A DNA stretch of 64,000 nt, taken from NCBI RefSeq assembly GCF_963665355.1, contig NZ_OY762229.1:2666001-2730000 (forward strand), read 5' to 3'. Shown here one piece after another: positions 34,049-43,873 of this stretch; the first letter of the stretch is position 1, and every line of letters begins with the position of its first letter. A model generated the notes under the pieces. The model saw only the letters and a list, made by a program, of their open reading frames with translations. It had not been told where the DNA came from and did no database searches. The DNA is from an uncultured Desulfobacter sp. GTDB taxonomy: Bacteria; Desulfobacterota; Desulfobacteria; Desulfobacterales; Desulfobacteraceae. A program made the position numbers and the translations under genes.

Positions 34049-34389
34049 GGGGGTCCTCAAATTGCTGGCGAAGGTATATATTCCGGTAAGGTTCGCGTTA
34101 AAAATTCACTTTATGATCCCATCCATATTACCCTTTTCCGGATTGCGCCCTCCCTGTTTGAATTTACTATGAAAATTATGGGACAATACCCAACATTGTG
34201 TTTGAGGTCAACTCAGAATTGCCTTCAGGGCAGCACTCAAAGCCAGATTGCGGGATATTACATACGGATTTTTTGGCGTGTGCTTGAACAATAATCACGC
34301 GGGGCAAGGTTTAATTAACGATAGTACCTTTAACATGGGATATATTTGTGTTCGTTCATAAGTAAAGTACTTTTGTTTCTATTATTCCA
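34049..34389. other. Gap, nothing recognised
   Basis: These 341 bases between the acetyltransferase and the TPR gene hold no gene I support. The composition changes near its middle from G+C-richer to AT-rich, which may mark one edge of a transferred segment. Confidence 0.25.
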
Positions 34390-34962
34390 TCAATTTGTTA
34401 ATGGTTTATGGGGAACAATCTGCTTTCCGGAAATGATCTGCTCGTGAAGAATCCTTAACCTGTCTGACCAGTGTGATCTAATTGCAAGCCCTTTTTGAAC
34501 CGCCTCAAGTGCAGCCTTTGTGTTGCCCACTAGAAAACAGGCCTCTGCTAAATAGGACCAGACCTTACCATCCCTGGGCGCGTCCTTCAAAAAGCTCAGA
34601 TAATCTTTAACCGCACGTTCATACATTCCGATCGCCATGTAGCAATCTGCTCTGAGCCGGACAGCATGGGGAAATTTTTTGTTGGAAACAAACCGGCTGA
34701 ATTCTATGATGGCTTTGCCGTAGTCACCTGCACGCCCAATGATCATGGCTCGATGATAATACAAATCCATCCGCTTAGGCTGGATTTCAATGGCTTTGTT
34801 TATATACTGAAACGCCAGGGGATAGTTGCCTTTTTTGCTTTCATACACAGCATTCTTATCAAGTTGGTCAACATATGCCCTGGCAGATTGTCCAAAAACA
34901 ACGCCTCTTCCGGATAGAAAGAGCAATAGGCTTAAAAATACAATGAATATATTATGTTTCAT
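34390..34962 (-). CDS. Exported TPR protein
   Basis: From the ATG at 34962 the protein has 190 residues: a signal peptide (MKHNIFIVFLSLLLFLSGRG, cleavage near VFGQSA) and about four tetratricopeptide repeats (KGNYPLAFQYINKAIEIQPK, GDYGKAIIEFSRFV, GMYERAVKDYLSFLKDAP, NTKAALEAVQKGLAI). It should be a periplasmic scaffold. The start lies inside the last codons of the O-antigen-ligase gene, so translation is coupled. A longer start 42 bases upstream would place extra basic residues before the signal peptide and is less likely. Its partner is unknown; assembly of the polymer machine is a guess. Confidence 0.72.
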   Translation of the reverse strand: MKHNIFIVFLSLLLFLSGRGVVFGQSARAYVDQLDKNAVYESKKGNYPLAFQYINKAIEIQPKRMDLYYHRAMIIGRAGDYGKAIIEFSRFVSNKKFPHAVRLRADCYMAIGMYERAVKDYLSFLKDAPRDGKVWSYLAEACFLVGNTKAALEAVQKGLAIRSHWSDRLRILHEQIISGKQIVPHKPLTN

Positions 34963-36274
34963 TTTTTTGAATATTTTCTTTGTGATCCAGCAATGCATTT
35001 TCAAGAGTCCGCCTTAGACAAACCGGCAACATCAGCAATATCCAGACAGTTTCTGTATAAATCATGGTGATGGTAAGCCCGCATGTAAGAATGACTGCAA
35101 GCGTAATAAATATGCCAAAAGCAAACAATTTCAAATCGTTCTGGATATCCTGAGGTAAATACTCTGAATATCGGTTTATCCGTTTGATTTCAGTCAGACT
35201 AAAATATATTACTAATGCAAAAACTAAAAATCCAAATACACCCATTTCTGCAATACATTTTACATATGTATTGTGGGAGTCCTTTCCTGCATATTCGGGG
35301 ATATAACTGCCAATGGTTTGATACCAGTTGCCGACACCAATACCAAATGGTTTATCGAATACCATCTGCGCGCCTGCGACCCAGAGCCTAAACCGGCTTT
35401 CAGCAGATTCGTCCCTTTCCTGGCCTTGGGAAACAATAATGGTTGAAATTCTTTCAAGAAATTGTTTGTCTGCCACGTAAAGTCCGCCCATTGACCCGAG
35501 AATAAGTCCAATGGCAATTTTTTTCCGAAACCTTTTGGGTGCCATAACCAAAGCAGCCATACTACCCATTACAATCCCAACCAAAGCGCCTCGACTCCGG
35601 CACAGCACAACGGCATTGGCTGTAAATGCAGCACTTATGATACAAATGATGCGAGGTATCCATTTCTTGCTTCTTAAAAGCTGTACTCCAATCAGCGGCA
35701 ACATAGCTGCCATAAACGATGCGAAAAAATTTGACTCCGCAAAATCAGCACCGCCAATACCCTCCAAACGATTACTGACATACGCTCGTCTAGGCAAATC
35801 CCATGATTTAAGCCCCAATGCCAGGGCACAAAGGATAAAAACCCACAAAAGCCCTGAAAGCTTTTTGCGGTCCGTTATGGTATGAGTCATCAGCAATGCA
35901 AAGATGGCGACTTTTGTAAATTTTATAGTTGGGTGATCTACTATTACATACCTGTTTATGGTCCCATCGCTGCCAAGGTAAGACATCCACATGACCAGCA
36001 GAAATAAAAGGCAGAACGCCTCCTGAATTGTGATGATTGAAAAGCCGAACCTAAGCTTGTTTCTCTGTAAAACAAAACCAGCTATGGTAGCCGAAGCAAG
36101 GGTAAAAGAATATCGAATGCCAAGGCCAGAGAACGGTGCTTCCCACCATTGTTTGGATGACCCGATACAATAATCTGCTAAATATCCGTAAATCCCAATG
36201 TGGGGAAGAAAAATGGCTCCGACACTGCAGATTAAAAATATTGAAATAAAAGCTAACGATTTAATGGAAAACAT
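34952..36274 (-). CDS. O-antigen ligase/polymerase-like membrane protein
   Basis: The 440-residue protein has about ten to twelve membrane segments and a large periplasmic loop near residues 290-345 with GIGVGNWYQTIGSYIPEYAG and DSHNTYVKCIAEMGVFGFLV, the conserved end of Wzy_C/WaaL-type enzymes. The N-terminal part (YCIGSSKQWWEAPFSGLGIR, YSFTLASATIAGF) resembles the exosortase A-associated O-glycosylation ligase family. It would polymerise or transfer lipid-linked glycan at the periplasmic face. The gene lies four bases after the stop of the upstream glycosyltransferase gene. Polymerase and ligase cannot be told apart from sequence. Confidence 0.8.
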   Translation of the reverse strand: MFSIKSLAFISIFLICSVGAIFLPHIGIYGYLADYCIGSSKQWWEAPFSGLGIRYSFTLASATIAGFVLQRNKLRFGFSIITIQEAFCLLFLLVMWMSYLGSDGTINRYVIVDHPTIKFTKVAIFALLMTHTITDRKKLSGLLWVFILCALALGLKSWDLPRRAYVSNRLEGIGGADFAESNFFASFMAAMLPLIGVQLLRSKKWIPRIICIISAAFTANAVVLCRSRGALVGIVMGSMAALVMAPKRFRKKIAIGLILGSMGGLYVADKQFLERISTIIVSQGQERDESAESRFRLWVAGAQMVFDKPFGIGVGNWYQTIGSYIPEYAGKDSHNTYVKCIAEMGVFGFLVFALVIYFSLTEIKRINRYSEYLPQDIQNDLKLFAFGIFITLAVILTCGLTITMIYTETVWILLMLPVCLRRTLENALLDHKENIQKNET

Positions 36275-36277
36275 GTC

Positions 36278-37558
36278 TTATTTACCCGAAGATATAATAA
36301 GCTTTTCAAGTTCCACGACTTCTGTTCTCATTCTTTCTTCCCATGTCCAGAAAGAGTCTGCCATTTTTTTCTGTTCCACCTTCATTTTTTCCATAAGGCC
36401 CATGTTTTTGCAAAGAATGGCCAGGTTCTGGCCCAATTGTTCGCCATCATTTTTATCTGACAACAAGGCATTGCCTTTATCATTTAGTAAATCCGATGTA
36501 GAAGGATCTTTAACGGAAATAACCGGAAGATTTGCCCACGTCGCCTCAAAAAGGGGATTACACCTGTTGGTAACATTGTTGGTGATCATAAAAATATCTG
36601 CCACATTCATCAATTCCCATATGTCATCATGGCCAACCGCTCCCATCCAGATAACACGGTCCTCTATTCCAAGGGTTATGGCCAGTCTTTCCAGGTTCTC
36701 TTTTTCAGGCCCGTCTCCTGCGACAATTAATTGGCAATCCACTTTTTGGCTTTTGCAGAAATCAATGGCATGCAGCATTCTGTCGATTCGTTTCCAATTG
36801 CTTAAACGAGAGCAGGAAATCGCCCATATGCTTTCCATTCTCAATTTTGGCCCAAAACGATTTACTAAATCCTGTCTTGTCGTTACCGGTTTTTCCGAAG
36901 GCGGATCAATACCATTCTGCCAGAATCGAAACCGATGATTTGGAATTCCAAACTTTTTAGCCACTTCATCTCCCCTGGTACCGTCATTGGCACAGATCAG
37001 CAGGTTGGACGGTATCAGATACCCGGCCGCTGCGGTGGGATACCTGAGGAAAATAAAAGGTTTTTTCATCAAATCCGCCAGGAAGGTCCCATAGAGCCTT
37101 GTTGTATTGGGAACCTTTAATATTTTTCCGAGAATAAAGCCTGCCAATGCCGCATACTGGTTATGGGCATAAACAAGGTTCGGAAAAAATTCCCCTTGAC
37201 CACATACTTTTTTTCCAGTTTTAACAAGGCTTATTGTCAATAAAAACAGCATCAAAACATTTGTCATCCAGCGGATGGGGTAGGGGATTGTATTTCTTCC
37301 AAACACCTGGCCGATTCTATTGCGGAATGCTTTTATCACTGGAAGCCATCTGCAGAGGGCGACATGAACTTTATACGCATCAGTCTGTTGGGTGCTCACT
37401 GGAGAAAGATCATCGGAAAACAAGTCATATCTCGGCAGAATGACCTCAATTGTACAGTTTTCCCTGGTATGTCCGGTTAAGGTCTCCCGTAGAGAAGGCA
37501 TCCCTCCTTTTCCATCCATGGACCAGATTGGAAGTGCTGAAATATGTAAAATTTGCAT
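36278..37558 (-). CDS. Glycosyltransferase family 4
   Basis: From the ATG at 37558 the protein has 426 residues. The start MQILHISALPIWSMDGKGG has the glycine-rich acceptor loop, and the C-terminal half carries SRLSNWKRIDRMLHAID, CQLIVAGDGPEKENLERLA, VIWMGAVGHDDIWELMNVAD and LFEATWANLPVISVKDPST. The usual second acidic motif is LFEATW. A hydrophobic stretch near residues 85-110 (MTNVLMLFLLTISLVKT) may dock it to the membrane. A TTG at 37606 also keeps the frame but adds a weak N-terminus. It is tightly packed between the deacetylase-like gene and the ligase gene, in a six-gene minus-strand unit. Confidence 0.83.
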   Translation of the reverse strand: MQILHISALPIWSMDGKGGMPSLRETLTGHTRENCTIEVILPRYDLFSDDLSPVSTQQTDAYKVHVALCRWLPVIKAFRNRIGQVFGRNTIPYPIRWMTNVLMLFLLTISLVKTGKKVCGQGEFFPNLVYAHNQYAALAGFILGKILKVPNTTRLYGTFLADLMKKPFIFLRYPTAAAGYLIPSNLLICANDGTRGDEVAKKFGIPNHRFRFWQNGIDPPSEKPVTTRQDLVNRFGPKLRMESIWAISCSRLSNWKRIDRMLHAIDFCKSQKVDCQLIVAGDGPEKENLERLAITLGIEDRVIWMGAVGHDDIWELMNVADIFMITNNVTNRCNPLFEATWANLPVISVKDPSTSDLLNDKGNALLSDKNDGEQLGQNLAILCKNMGLMEKMKVEQKKMADSFWTWEERMRTEVVELEKLIISSGK

Positions 37559-37608
37559 ATTTTCTGTTTTATGTTTTGGGGAAAGATTCAAGATTCGTCC
37601 ATTCAATT

Positions 37609-39213
37609 TTAAATATATACTTCTTTGTATGCATTCAAAAAACGTTTTATTTTTTTTCTTTTCTGCCAGCTAAAGATGGAATCTTTCGGATCCGGTCCAC
37701 GGTAAACGACCTCTCCCGTCGCATCCCCATTGGGCGATTGAATGACATTAAAGGGAATTTTATCTATTTGGCCGTTATTAAGGCTTTTATTAGGATTTAT
37801 AAGGTACGTGATGCCATTGGAATGTTCGACACGCAGAAATATGCTTTGATCTTCGTTGCCATCTAAGGGATTGTTACTAAAGAACAGTTCTGAACATTCT
37901 GAATCATATACACATTGCGGTTTAAAATGATTGCGCCGGAACCACCAGTTTGCATACTCGGATAACTGCATCGGTTTAACGTCACTGAATGATCGTGCAG
38001 TCTCCATAATGAATCGAATCAATTCAGGTGTGGTACCCATTCGTCCCTCGATATCCGGATGTCCATAAAAAAACATGGGCTCTGCCGCGGCATACTTTTT
38101 TGCTATAATCTCTTTAAAAAAACTATAAACCTTGGTGTCGTCCAAAGGGATTCCAGATACAGGAAAGCGATCTCCCAGACAATGGAACGGGATTTCCAAA
38201 ACCTTTCCCAAGCGGCCATCAATACTCGGGAGATAGGGCAATCCATCGTGATTGATGCGAAAACAGGAAGAATATAAATATTTTTTGTCTTCCAAAAGTT
38301 TATACAAAGAGGGATGCCAAAAATAGGCAGGAGCCACAAAGCCCCTTGGAACAATATTTGCCGATTTAAGTATATCTTCTGATTTCCTTAAAGAAATCTG
38401 ATTGGTTAATCGTTCGGGAAAAACAATGTGCCAGTGGTTATGACTTCCAATCTCCAGTCCTGCATCCAGGGAAGCCTTTATCAACTCTTTTTTGTTTTGA
38501 TACTGGCTTGTGCAAAAAAACACCGAAGTATTTTCAGCATAGGGTTTTACAGTATCTAACCATTGCAGATAATTTTCTTTGGGTCCACCATCAGCATCGC
38601 CCCGAAAACAGAAAACAGAACGATTCTTACCAGGGAAATACCACTTGTGAATATATGGTACACCACTTTTGAAAAAGGCCTGCTTTAAAACCTCTACTAC
38701 TATTTTATGCAAATTTTTTTTATGGATCGTACAAAGCTCTTCAAAGACAAACGCATTCTCACCAATAGAGATAAAACGACGGGATCGTTGCCAGTTTTCC
38801 CAGTATTTTGTCAATGAAAACGGCAAATAGAAAATAGATCCCTTGTTGAGTTTATATTGTTTAACCGTGATCGAATTCTGATTATCTGAACCCGTCAACC
38901 CCAAAAAATTTGTTTTTTCAAGAGAAAACGTTAATGGTGCTAACTCTTCTATATGCCCATCAAAGAAGACACCCCGTTCAACCAAAAGGGATGTGCCGTT
39001 TAACACAGAATTGTAGCAATATTTTGCCAGTTTTTTAGACGGTTGCTTTGGTAAAATGATCGTAGAGGGATATGGTTTCTGGTTCATCCTTTCTTCATCC
39101 AAGTTCTGCCAGACAATGCCCTCAGAGTCCAAAAGGCTTATCCAAGATGAATTTTTTGAGGCCAAAAAAGCAGTTGTCTCATTTTTCAATGTGTTTAGTA
39201 ACGTGTTTTCCAT
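37609..39213 (-). CDS. Large polysaccharide-deacetylase-like protein
   Basis: From the ATG at 39213 the protein has 534 residues. The N-terminal 190 residues are not recognised. The middle (about 200-420) is a NodB-like domain: SVFCFRGDADGGPKENYLQW (metal Asp), GLEIGSHNHWHIVFPERL (metal His pair), RGFVAPAYFWHPSLY and MFFYGHPDIEGRMG. The C-terminal 110 residues form a beta-rich tail. It may act on the polymer or on a glycolipid in the cytoplasm, as no signal peptide is visible. An earlier TTG (39234) is possible. It stands between the GNAT fusion gene and a glycosyltransferase gene. Confidence 0.75.
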   Translation of the reverse strand: MENTLLNTLKNETTAFLASKNSSWISLLDSEGIVWQNLDEERMNQKPYPSTIILPKQPSKKLAKYCYNSVLNGTSLLVERGVFFDGHIEELAPLTFSLEKTNFLGLTGSDNQNSITVKQYKLNKGSIFYLPFSLTKYWENWQRSRRFISIGENAFVFEELCTIHKKNLHKIVVEVLKQAFFKSGVPYIHKWYFPGKNRSVFCFRGDADGGPKENYLQWLDTVKPYAENTSVFFCTSQYQNKKELIKASLDAGLEIGSHNHWHIVFPERLTNQISLRKSEDILKSANIVPRGFVAPAYFWHPSLYKLLEDKKYLYSSCFRINHDGLPYLPSIDGRLGKVLEIPFHCLGDRFPVSGIPLDDTKVYSFFKEIIAKKYAAAEPMFFYGHPDIEGRMGTTPELIRFIMETARSFSDVKPMQLSEYANWWFRRNHFKPQCVYDSECSELFFSNNPLDGNEDQSIFLRVEHSNGITYLINPNKSLNNGQIDKIPFNVIQSPNGDATGEVVYRGPDPKDSIFSWQKRKKIKRFLNAYKEVYI

Positions 39214-39261
39214 ATAGATTAGGTTTTTGTACAAAGCACTCGGATTTTTTCAGGCTGCTTG

Positions 39262-41034
39262 CTAATTTGAGCCTTGTCGATTCTTATCTTGGTTCCCTTT
39301 AGTGACTTTCCTAAAAAATTGCCGATTAAATAATTTAATTCGCCATAATTGCCCTTGGGATTTTGCACCGGTTCTTTCTACCATTTTGCGTGCTGCAATA
39401 TTATTGTCTCTAACAAACGCAATTCTTGTTTCATAGCCTAAGTTACATAGCAGACTCCTGGAAAAAAGCCTTCCTGTCCGTCCAATTCCTTGACCTCTGT
39501 ATTTGTCAGGAACCAAAACCCGGTGGATGCAAATTGCTTGCTTAAGATTTTCTATTTGTGCCAAAGCGCAAAAAAAAGGATCCTTTTGGGACAGCCAGCC
39601 AATATAGCATATAGAATCGGATTCTTTGTTTTGATATCCAACAATTAAAATTTCGTCGTTGGCAATACGGTTTTCCAATTCCTGGCATGTTTTTTCTGCG
39701 AAATGCCCACGGAATTGACTTATGACAAGAGGAATATCATCCACACTTGCTTTTTTAAATAAGCAATCCGATTGAATCTGAGGGACATCAGTTGAAAGGT
39801 CTTCGACATAAATATCATATTTCTCAAATATCCAGATTTTTCTTTTTAACCGGTGAAACCTTTTTGTAATCTTTTTAAAAAAAGGGAAAATAGCCGGCCC
39901 AGGATCCTCCAAACTCCAGATAGGCCCTACAACAGGAGGACGCAAAGATTTTAGCCACTCAAACCACGACAATTCTCCATTCCCAATTTGATTCATGGCT
40001 GCTTTATAATCCGCTGACCAGCGAATCCAGTTACGGCTCAATTTTTTTTGGCAATAATTTTCAACTTCTCTCCCAACAATATCGCAGTACATCACATAAG
40101 GGATGGGGATACCGTTCCTCTCTGCAAAACTGTTGTTCCAATCCGTTCTTCCGATTGTGGGTTCAATTAAAAAATATTCACCGGTTTCCGCATGTTTTTT
40201 CATCTCCATAGAACAGGGCCCAAAATAATCGATTTGCTTAAAAAACATAGTTGTCAAATCTTCAACCGCCTTATTTTTAACCACCTCACAGGAGGATGTG
40301 CTGCCGCATGTAGAGGGCCATTGCCGAATTTTTCTCCCACTTAAAGACAACAGAGGACTACTATTCCGGTTGTAATATTGAAAACAAAAATATAGTTCAG
40401 ACTCTTTTCCGGGAATAAACTCCTGGACAACGACCTCGGGGGCTGCATCGGCAAATTCCTTGTAATATTTTATTAATTGCTGGGCAGTTTGGGCATGAAA
40501 CGCCTTAGCCGAAGCATATATTAAGAATTGATTCCCCCGTAACTCCGGTTTTAAAATGCAAGGGAATCTTAGCTTATCAATGATGCTTTCCAACGAATTC
40601 AAGCTGTTGATGGAATAAGTTTTTGCAGTTAGAAATCCCATGTTTGACGCCATTGTATTAAAACTTGTCTTACACAGCGCCTTTTTGATGATATGTGGCT
40701 GCCTCATCCCAAGACGAAATTTATCATCCAACTCGTCAAATTTTTTTATCATGGCCGCAACCGTCGCGTCCCGTATGGGAAACAGAACAGGTTTATGAAT
40801 ATGAAGATCGGGATTGTTAAGCAGCATATCAATCAAGTCATCATCTATGCCTTGAAAGAAAATTTTGTCACCGATATAACGGCTGCTCATCGTTGAGTGT
40901 TCAATATCATCAGTGATAACAATCGTAAATACACCACGTCTTCCAAGAGATCTTACAATTCCAAGACCATTTCCACCTCCTCCCAATACAATGGCAGGCG
41001 GGTTTGCAAAACTGGTTGAATTTTTATATTTCAT
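39262..41034 (-). CDS. ATP-grasp ligase fused to GNAT acetyltransferase
   Basis: The 590-residue protein joins an ATP-grasp part (about 1-330; PAIVLGGGGNGLGIVRSLGR, FPCILKPELRGNQFLIYA, VVQEFIPGKESELYFCF, GEYFLIEPTIGRTDWNNSFA) with a GNAT domain (about 430-590; QFRGHFAEKTCQELENRI, YIGWLSQKDPFF, CIHRVLVPDKYRGQGIGRTG, and the C-terminal IAFVRDNNIAARKMVERTG). The first half should couple a carboxylate to an amine; the second should move an acyl group to an amine. The first half resembles CapA/CapK-locus ligases. The ATG overlaps the stop of the flippase gene. The two activities on one chain suggest a two-step amide decoration of a sugar. Confidence 0.8.
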   Translation of the reverse strand: MKYKNSTSFANPPAIVLGGGGNGLGIVRSLGRRGVFTIVITDDIEHSTMSSRYIGDKIFFQGIDDDLIDMLLNNPDLHIHKPVLFPIRDATVAAMIKKFDELDDKFRLGMRQPHIIKKALCKTSFNTMASNMGFLTAKTYSINSLNSLESIIDKLRFPCILKPELRGNQFLIYASAKAFHAQTAQQLIKYYKEFADAAPEVVVQEFIPGKESELYFCFQYYNRNSSPLLSLSGRKIRQWPSTCGSTSSCEVVKNKAVEDLTTMFFKQIDYFGPCSMEMKKHAETGEYFLIEPTIGRTDWNNSFAERNGIPIPYVMYCDIVGREVENYCQKKLSRNWIRWSADYKAAMNQIGNGELSWFEWLKSLRPPVVGPIWSLEDPGPAIFPFFKKITKRFHRLKRKIWIFEKYDIYVEDLSTDVPQIQSDCLFKKASVDDIPLVISQFRGHFAEKTCQELENRIANDEILIVGYQNKESDSICYIGWLSQKDPFFCALAQIENLKQAICIHRVLVPDKYRGQGIGRTGRLFSRSLLCNLGYETRIAFVRDNNIAARKMVERTGAKSQGQLWRIKLFNRQFFRKVTKGNQDKNRQGSN

Positions 41035-42569
41035 AATTTATTTGCAAATTTTTTTTTTATTCTATTGCGGTCATCTTCGGAAAAAAGAACGAGCCATATT
41101 ACAGGAAAAAAACAGGTCGTAGCAAGTGTGACCTGCACAAAGAAACCAATCCATGTACGAACCTCAAACCCCCTTTGAACTGAATAGCAGATAAGAAAAA
41201 AAAGGGTGCCTGATACCAAGGCCTTACTGCCTATGTTCATAATAAAGTGAAACCAGTTTATTCCCGCTTTCTTGCAGGCATAATATGGCAGGATAATGGT
41301 TTGTATCAAAAGATGTGATCCAAGGGTTCCTGCCGCAATACCAATCAAATCCAAGTTAAAAAAAACAACCAGTGATATTGAGAGCGTCAAATTAATCAAC
41401 GCTTCTAAACCGGTCATTTTTGCTGAAAAACCAATATGCCCTGTGGCGGCAAAAATGCTTCTACTGAAAGTACCCATCAATATCAGAAGTTTTGCCAAAG
41501 AAAGAATGGCCATGACTTTGGCCGCATTGACGACTGATGCCATTGGAAAGATGGCCGGATCAAACATCCAAAGGAAAATAAATGTTTTTCCGAAGGAGAT
41601 ATACCCGACATACATTAACGTTCCAAGTATAAGCCTCAATTGAACTTGCCGATATAAAAGACTTCTTGCCTCTTTGAGATTATTTTGTGCAACGGCTTTC
41701 TGTAACTTTGGGAAAAATGTTCTGCCTATCTGCTTTATAAAGGTATCTGAGTAATAGATCAGCATCGCCCCTACACTATACACTGTTACGGAATTGATGC
41801 TGATTAAGTTGCCAACTAACAATAGGTCGGTCTGACCGATGATCTTAGCAGATGCCGCAACAATAAACGCACCAATTCCATAATTGTACAACTCTTTTAA
41901 ACGGCGCTTTTTTAACATCAGGGGCCAGATCTTAAGACCTTTATGAATTTTTCTGGAAAAGATCCAGTTTACCGCCAATCCAACGAGATTGCACCCGATT
42001 ACGGCAACGGTCAGCCCTATCAATCCGGTACCCATCTCCAAAGCTGCAATTGTCATGGCCGTACGAACAGCAAGCATGATTAAATCCGCCCCTCTAGCCA
42101 GATCAAATCTGTCATAGGCAGCTAAAATACTTGATAATACAGACTGTAAAGCAGAGACCCAAATATTTATGGCAAGGACGGGGAGCAAGACAGCAACGGT
42201 TGAATGATATTCGACTGGAACGGAAGGAAAGATTGTGGGGAAAAAGAATCCCAAAATGAATCCCGCAATTAAAATCAGACTGCTCAGGGCTGTATAGAAA
42301 CCCAGCCCTGTTCTAATTGTTTCATCAACCTTTTCATGCTGGTTTTTTCCCAGGTAAAGAATGATATACCGTCCGGTACTCGCTCTCACTCCAAGGTCCA
42401 ATATCCCCATATATCCTGTTAAGACAGTCAATAACTGCCAGATCCCGAATTCTGTAACTCCAAGTGTATGGACTATATACGGAGACAAAAAAAACATGAC
42501 CACAAGATTTGCACCGTGCCCAATCCAGTTTGCAGTCAAATTTCTTAAAATTATTCGTGCATTACTCAT
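41031..42569 (-). CDS. wzx: Oligosaccharide flippase (Wzx-like)
   Basis: The 512-residue protein has about 14 hydrophobic segments and the start NLTANWIGHGANLVVMFFLS, then YIVHTLGVTEFGIWQLLTVL, typical of the polysaccharide flippase (MATE/PST) family. It should move undecaprenyl-linked repeat units across the inner membrane. The stop overlaps the start of the ATP-grasp-GNAT gene (ATGA). Together with the O-antigen-ligase-like protein it points to a Wzx/Wzy-type assembly. The gene symbol is by function and is not a close match. Confidence 0.88.
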   Translation of the reverse strand: MSNARIILRNLTANWIGHGANLVVMFFLSPYIVHTLGVTEFGIWQLLTVLTGYMGILDLGVRASTGRYIILYLGKNQHEKVDETIRTGLGFYTALSSLILIAGFILGFFFPTIFPSVPVEYHSTVAVLLPVLAINIWVSALQSVLSSILAAYDRFDLARGADLIMLAVRTAMTIAALEMGTGLIGLTVAVIGCNLVGLAVNWIFSRKIHKGLKIWPLMLKKRRLKELYNYGIGAFIVAASAKIIGQTDLLLVGNLISINSVTVYSVGAMLIYYSDTFIKQIGRTFFPKLQKAVAQNNLKEARSLLYRQVQLRLILGTLMYVGYISFGKTFIFLWMFDPAIFPMASVVNAAKVMAILSLAKLLILMGTFSRSIFAATGHIGFSAKMTGLEALINLTLSISLVVFFNLDLIGIAAGTLGSHLLIQTIILPYYACKKAGINWFHFIMNIGSKALVSGTLFFLICYSVQRGFEVRTWIGFFVQVTLATTCFFPVIWLVLFSEDDRNRIKKKFANKL

Positions 42570-42717
42570 ATATAAATCAAAATTAAGTAGGTTGTATTAG
42601 ATTATCAATCGATTGTGGGTGTCAGAGGTTGGTCGGATACACATTCTTTGATTTCCCCTTGAATACTGAAATGTCAATTTTATATGGGAGAAGTAGTCCT
42701 TTCTTTTTTTCAACGGG

Positions 42718-43860
42718 TTATAGGAACTGATTTATCAAACTTAATTTTGCCTGCCACGTTTCTTTTGACATTGCTGATACCCGGGCAGCACGTTCTTCAC
42801 TGGAATTTCCGGTGTTGAGCAGGGTTGAGATTGTCTTTTCCATTGTTTGGGGCGTGTCTGCAATTTGTACCAAAGGATGGTATTTTTTCACTTCAGGCAT
42901 GGGAGTTGAAACAACTGGCAAACCGGCTGACAGATACTCGCGCAGTTTGATAGGGTTTACGGCATGGGTTAATTCATTGATTTTGAATGGAATCAGGCCA
43001 AGGTCCAGATGGCGGCAAAAGGAGGGCAGGGCCTGATATGGTTTGCGCCCGAGGAAATGCATGTTGGTGGTTGCTTTGTATTTGCCCAGATCTATGCTGG
43101 AGTCGGCATCTCCGATCAGAACGAAATGCCAATCCGGTCTTTTTTGCGCAATCTTCCAAAGTAGGTCCACGTCTACCCAGTCACGGATCAGGCCGAAGAA
43201 TCCAAGACGGGGACGGGGGATGTTTTGAAGTTCTTGTGGGCAGAGAAGGTTTTGGGTTACCGCATGGTTGAAGTGATGGAAATCCACGCCGTGGGTAACA
43301 AGAATGGTGTTAGGGTTCCAGCCTTTTTTCTTTTCCTGCAACACCATGGAGGTGGTGATGACCAAGTCTGATTTTCTGCAAAGGTTTTCCTCATCTTTTA
43401 AAACTTGTGCAGTATCGTATCCGGAGAAGGCCGCATGGTCGTCCACGCAATAATATACCACTTTTTCTTCATCAAAATGCCCCAGAGCATAAGCAATGTC
43501 AGGAGTAAAAGACCAGACTTGAACCGGTCCTTTTTTTATTTTTTTTAGGGCCAGCCTGATCTGAGAAATAAGTAAGAACATGTTAAGTTTTCTGGCAAAA
43601 GCGGAACTTGGCAGAGGAATAACCAAGGGGGTTAAAACAAAAAGATTTTTCCTGGGTTTTTTTAGCCCCTTGATGACTTCGATGAGCTTTTTTACCATAT
43701 ATTGAAGATCGGATGAACTGGTTGTGGGAGTCCGGGAGGCGTGGTAGTTTATCCAGAGTACAATATTTTGTTCAGCTATCAGGTGCATGACATGGTGCTT
43801 GCTGGTGGGAGGGGCATCATATCCGCTTGCAAAGCACAGAATGGTTTTTCCAGTTAACAT
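42718..43860 (-). CDS. Glycosyltransferase (GT4-like)
   Basis: The 380-residue protein has a GT-B fold: KTILCFASGYDAPPTSKHHV, VWSFTPDIAYALGHFDEEKV, VYYCVDDHAAFSGYDTAQVL, LVTHGVDFHHFNHAVTQ, RPRLGFFGLIRDWVDVDLLW and VNPIKLREYLSAGLPVVSTP. The pattern with YCVDDH is found in several capsule glycosyltransferases that use an unusual acceptor half. AAAGGACGACC precedes the ATG. It begins 13 bases after the stop of the XrtA glycosyltransferase gene, in the same operon. A 148-base gap to the flippase gene holds nothing recognisable. Confidence 0.83.
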   Translation of the reverse strand: MLTGKTILCFASGYDAPPTSKHHVMHLIAEQNIVLWINYHASRTPTTSSSDLQYMVKKLIEVIKGLKKPRKNLFVLTPLVIPLPSSAFARKLNMFLLISQIRLALKKIKKGPVQVWSFTPDIAYALGHFDEEKVVYYCVDDHAAFSGYDTAQVLKDEENLCRKSDLVITTSMVLQEKKKGWNPNTILVTHGVDFHHFNHAVTQNLLCPQELQNIPRPRLGFFGLIRDWVDVDLLWKIAQKRPDWHFVLIGDADSSIDLGKYKATTNMHFLGRKPYQALPSFCRHLDLGLIPFKINELTHAVNPIKLREYLSAGLPVVSTPMPEVKKYHPLVQIADTPQTMEKTISTLLNTGNSSEERAARVSAMSKETWQAKLSLINQFL

Positions 43861-43873
43861 GGTCGTCCTTTAG

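Noticed and set aside
36198-36938. Plus-strand frame of 246 codons
   Set aside because: It lies antisense over the end of a clear GT4 gene and has no protein-like features.
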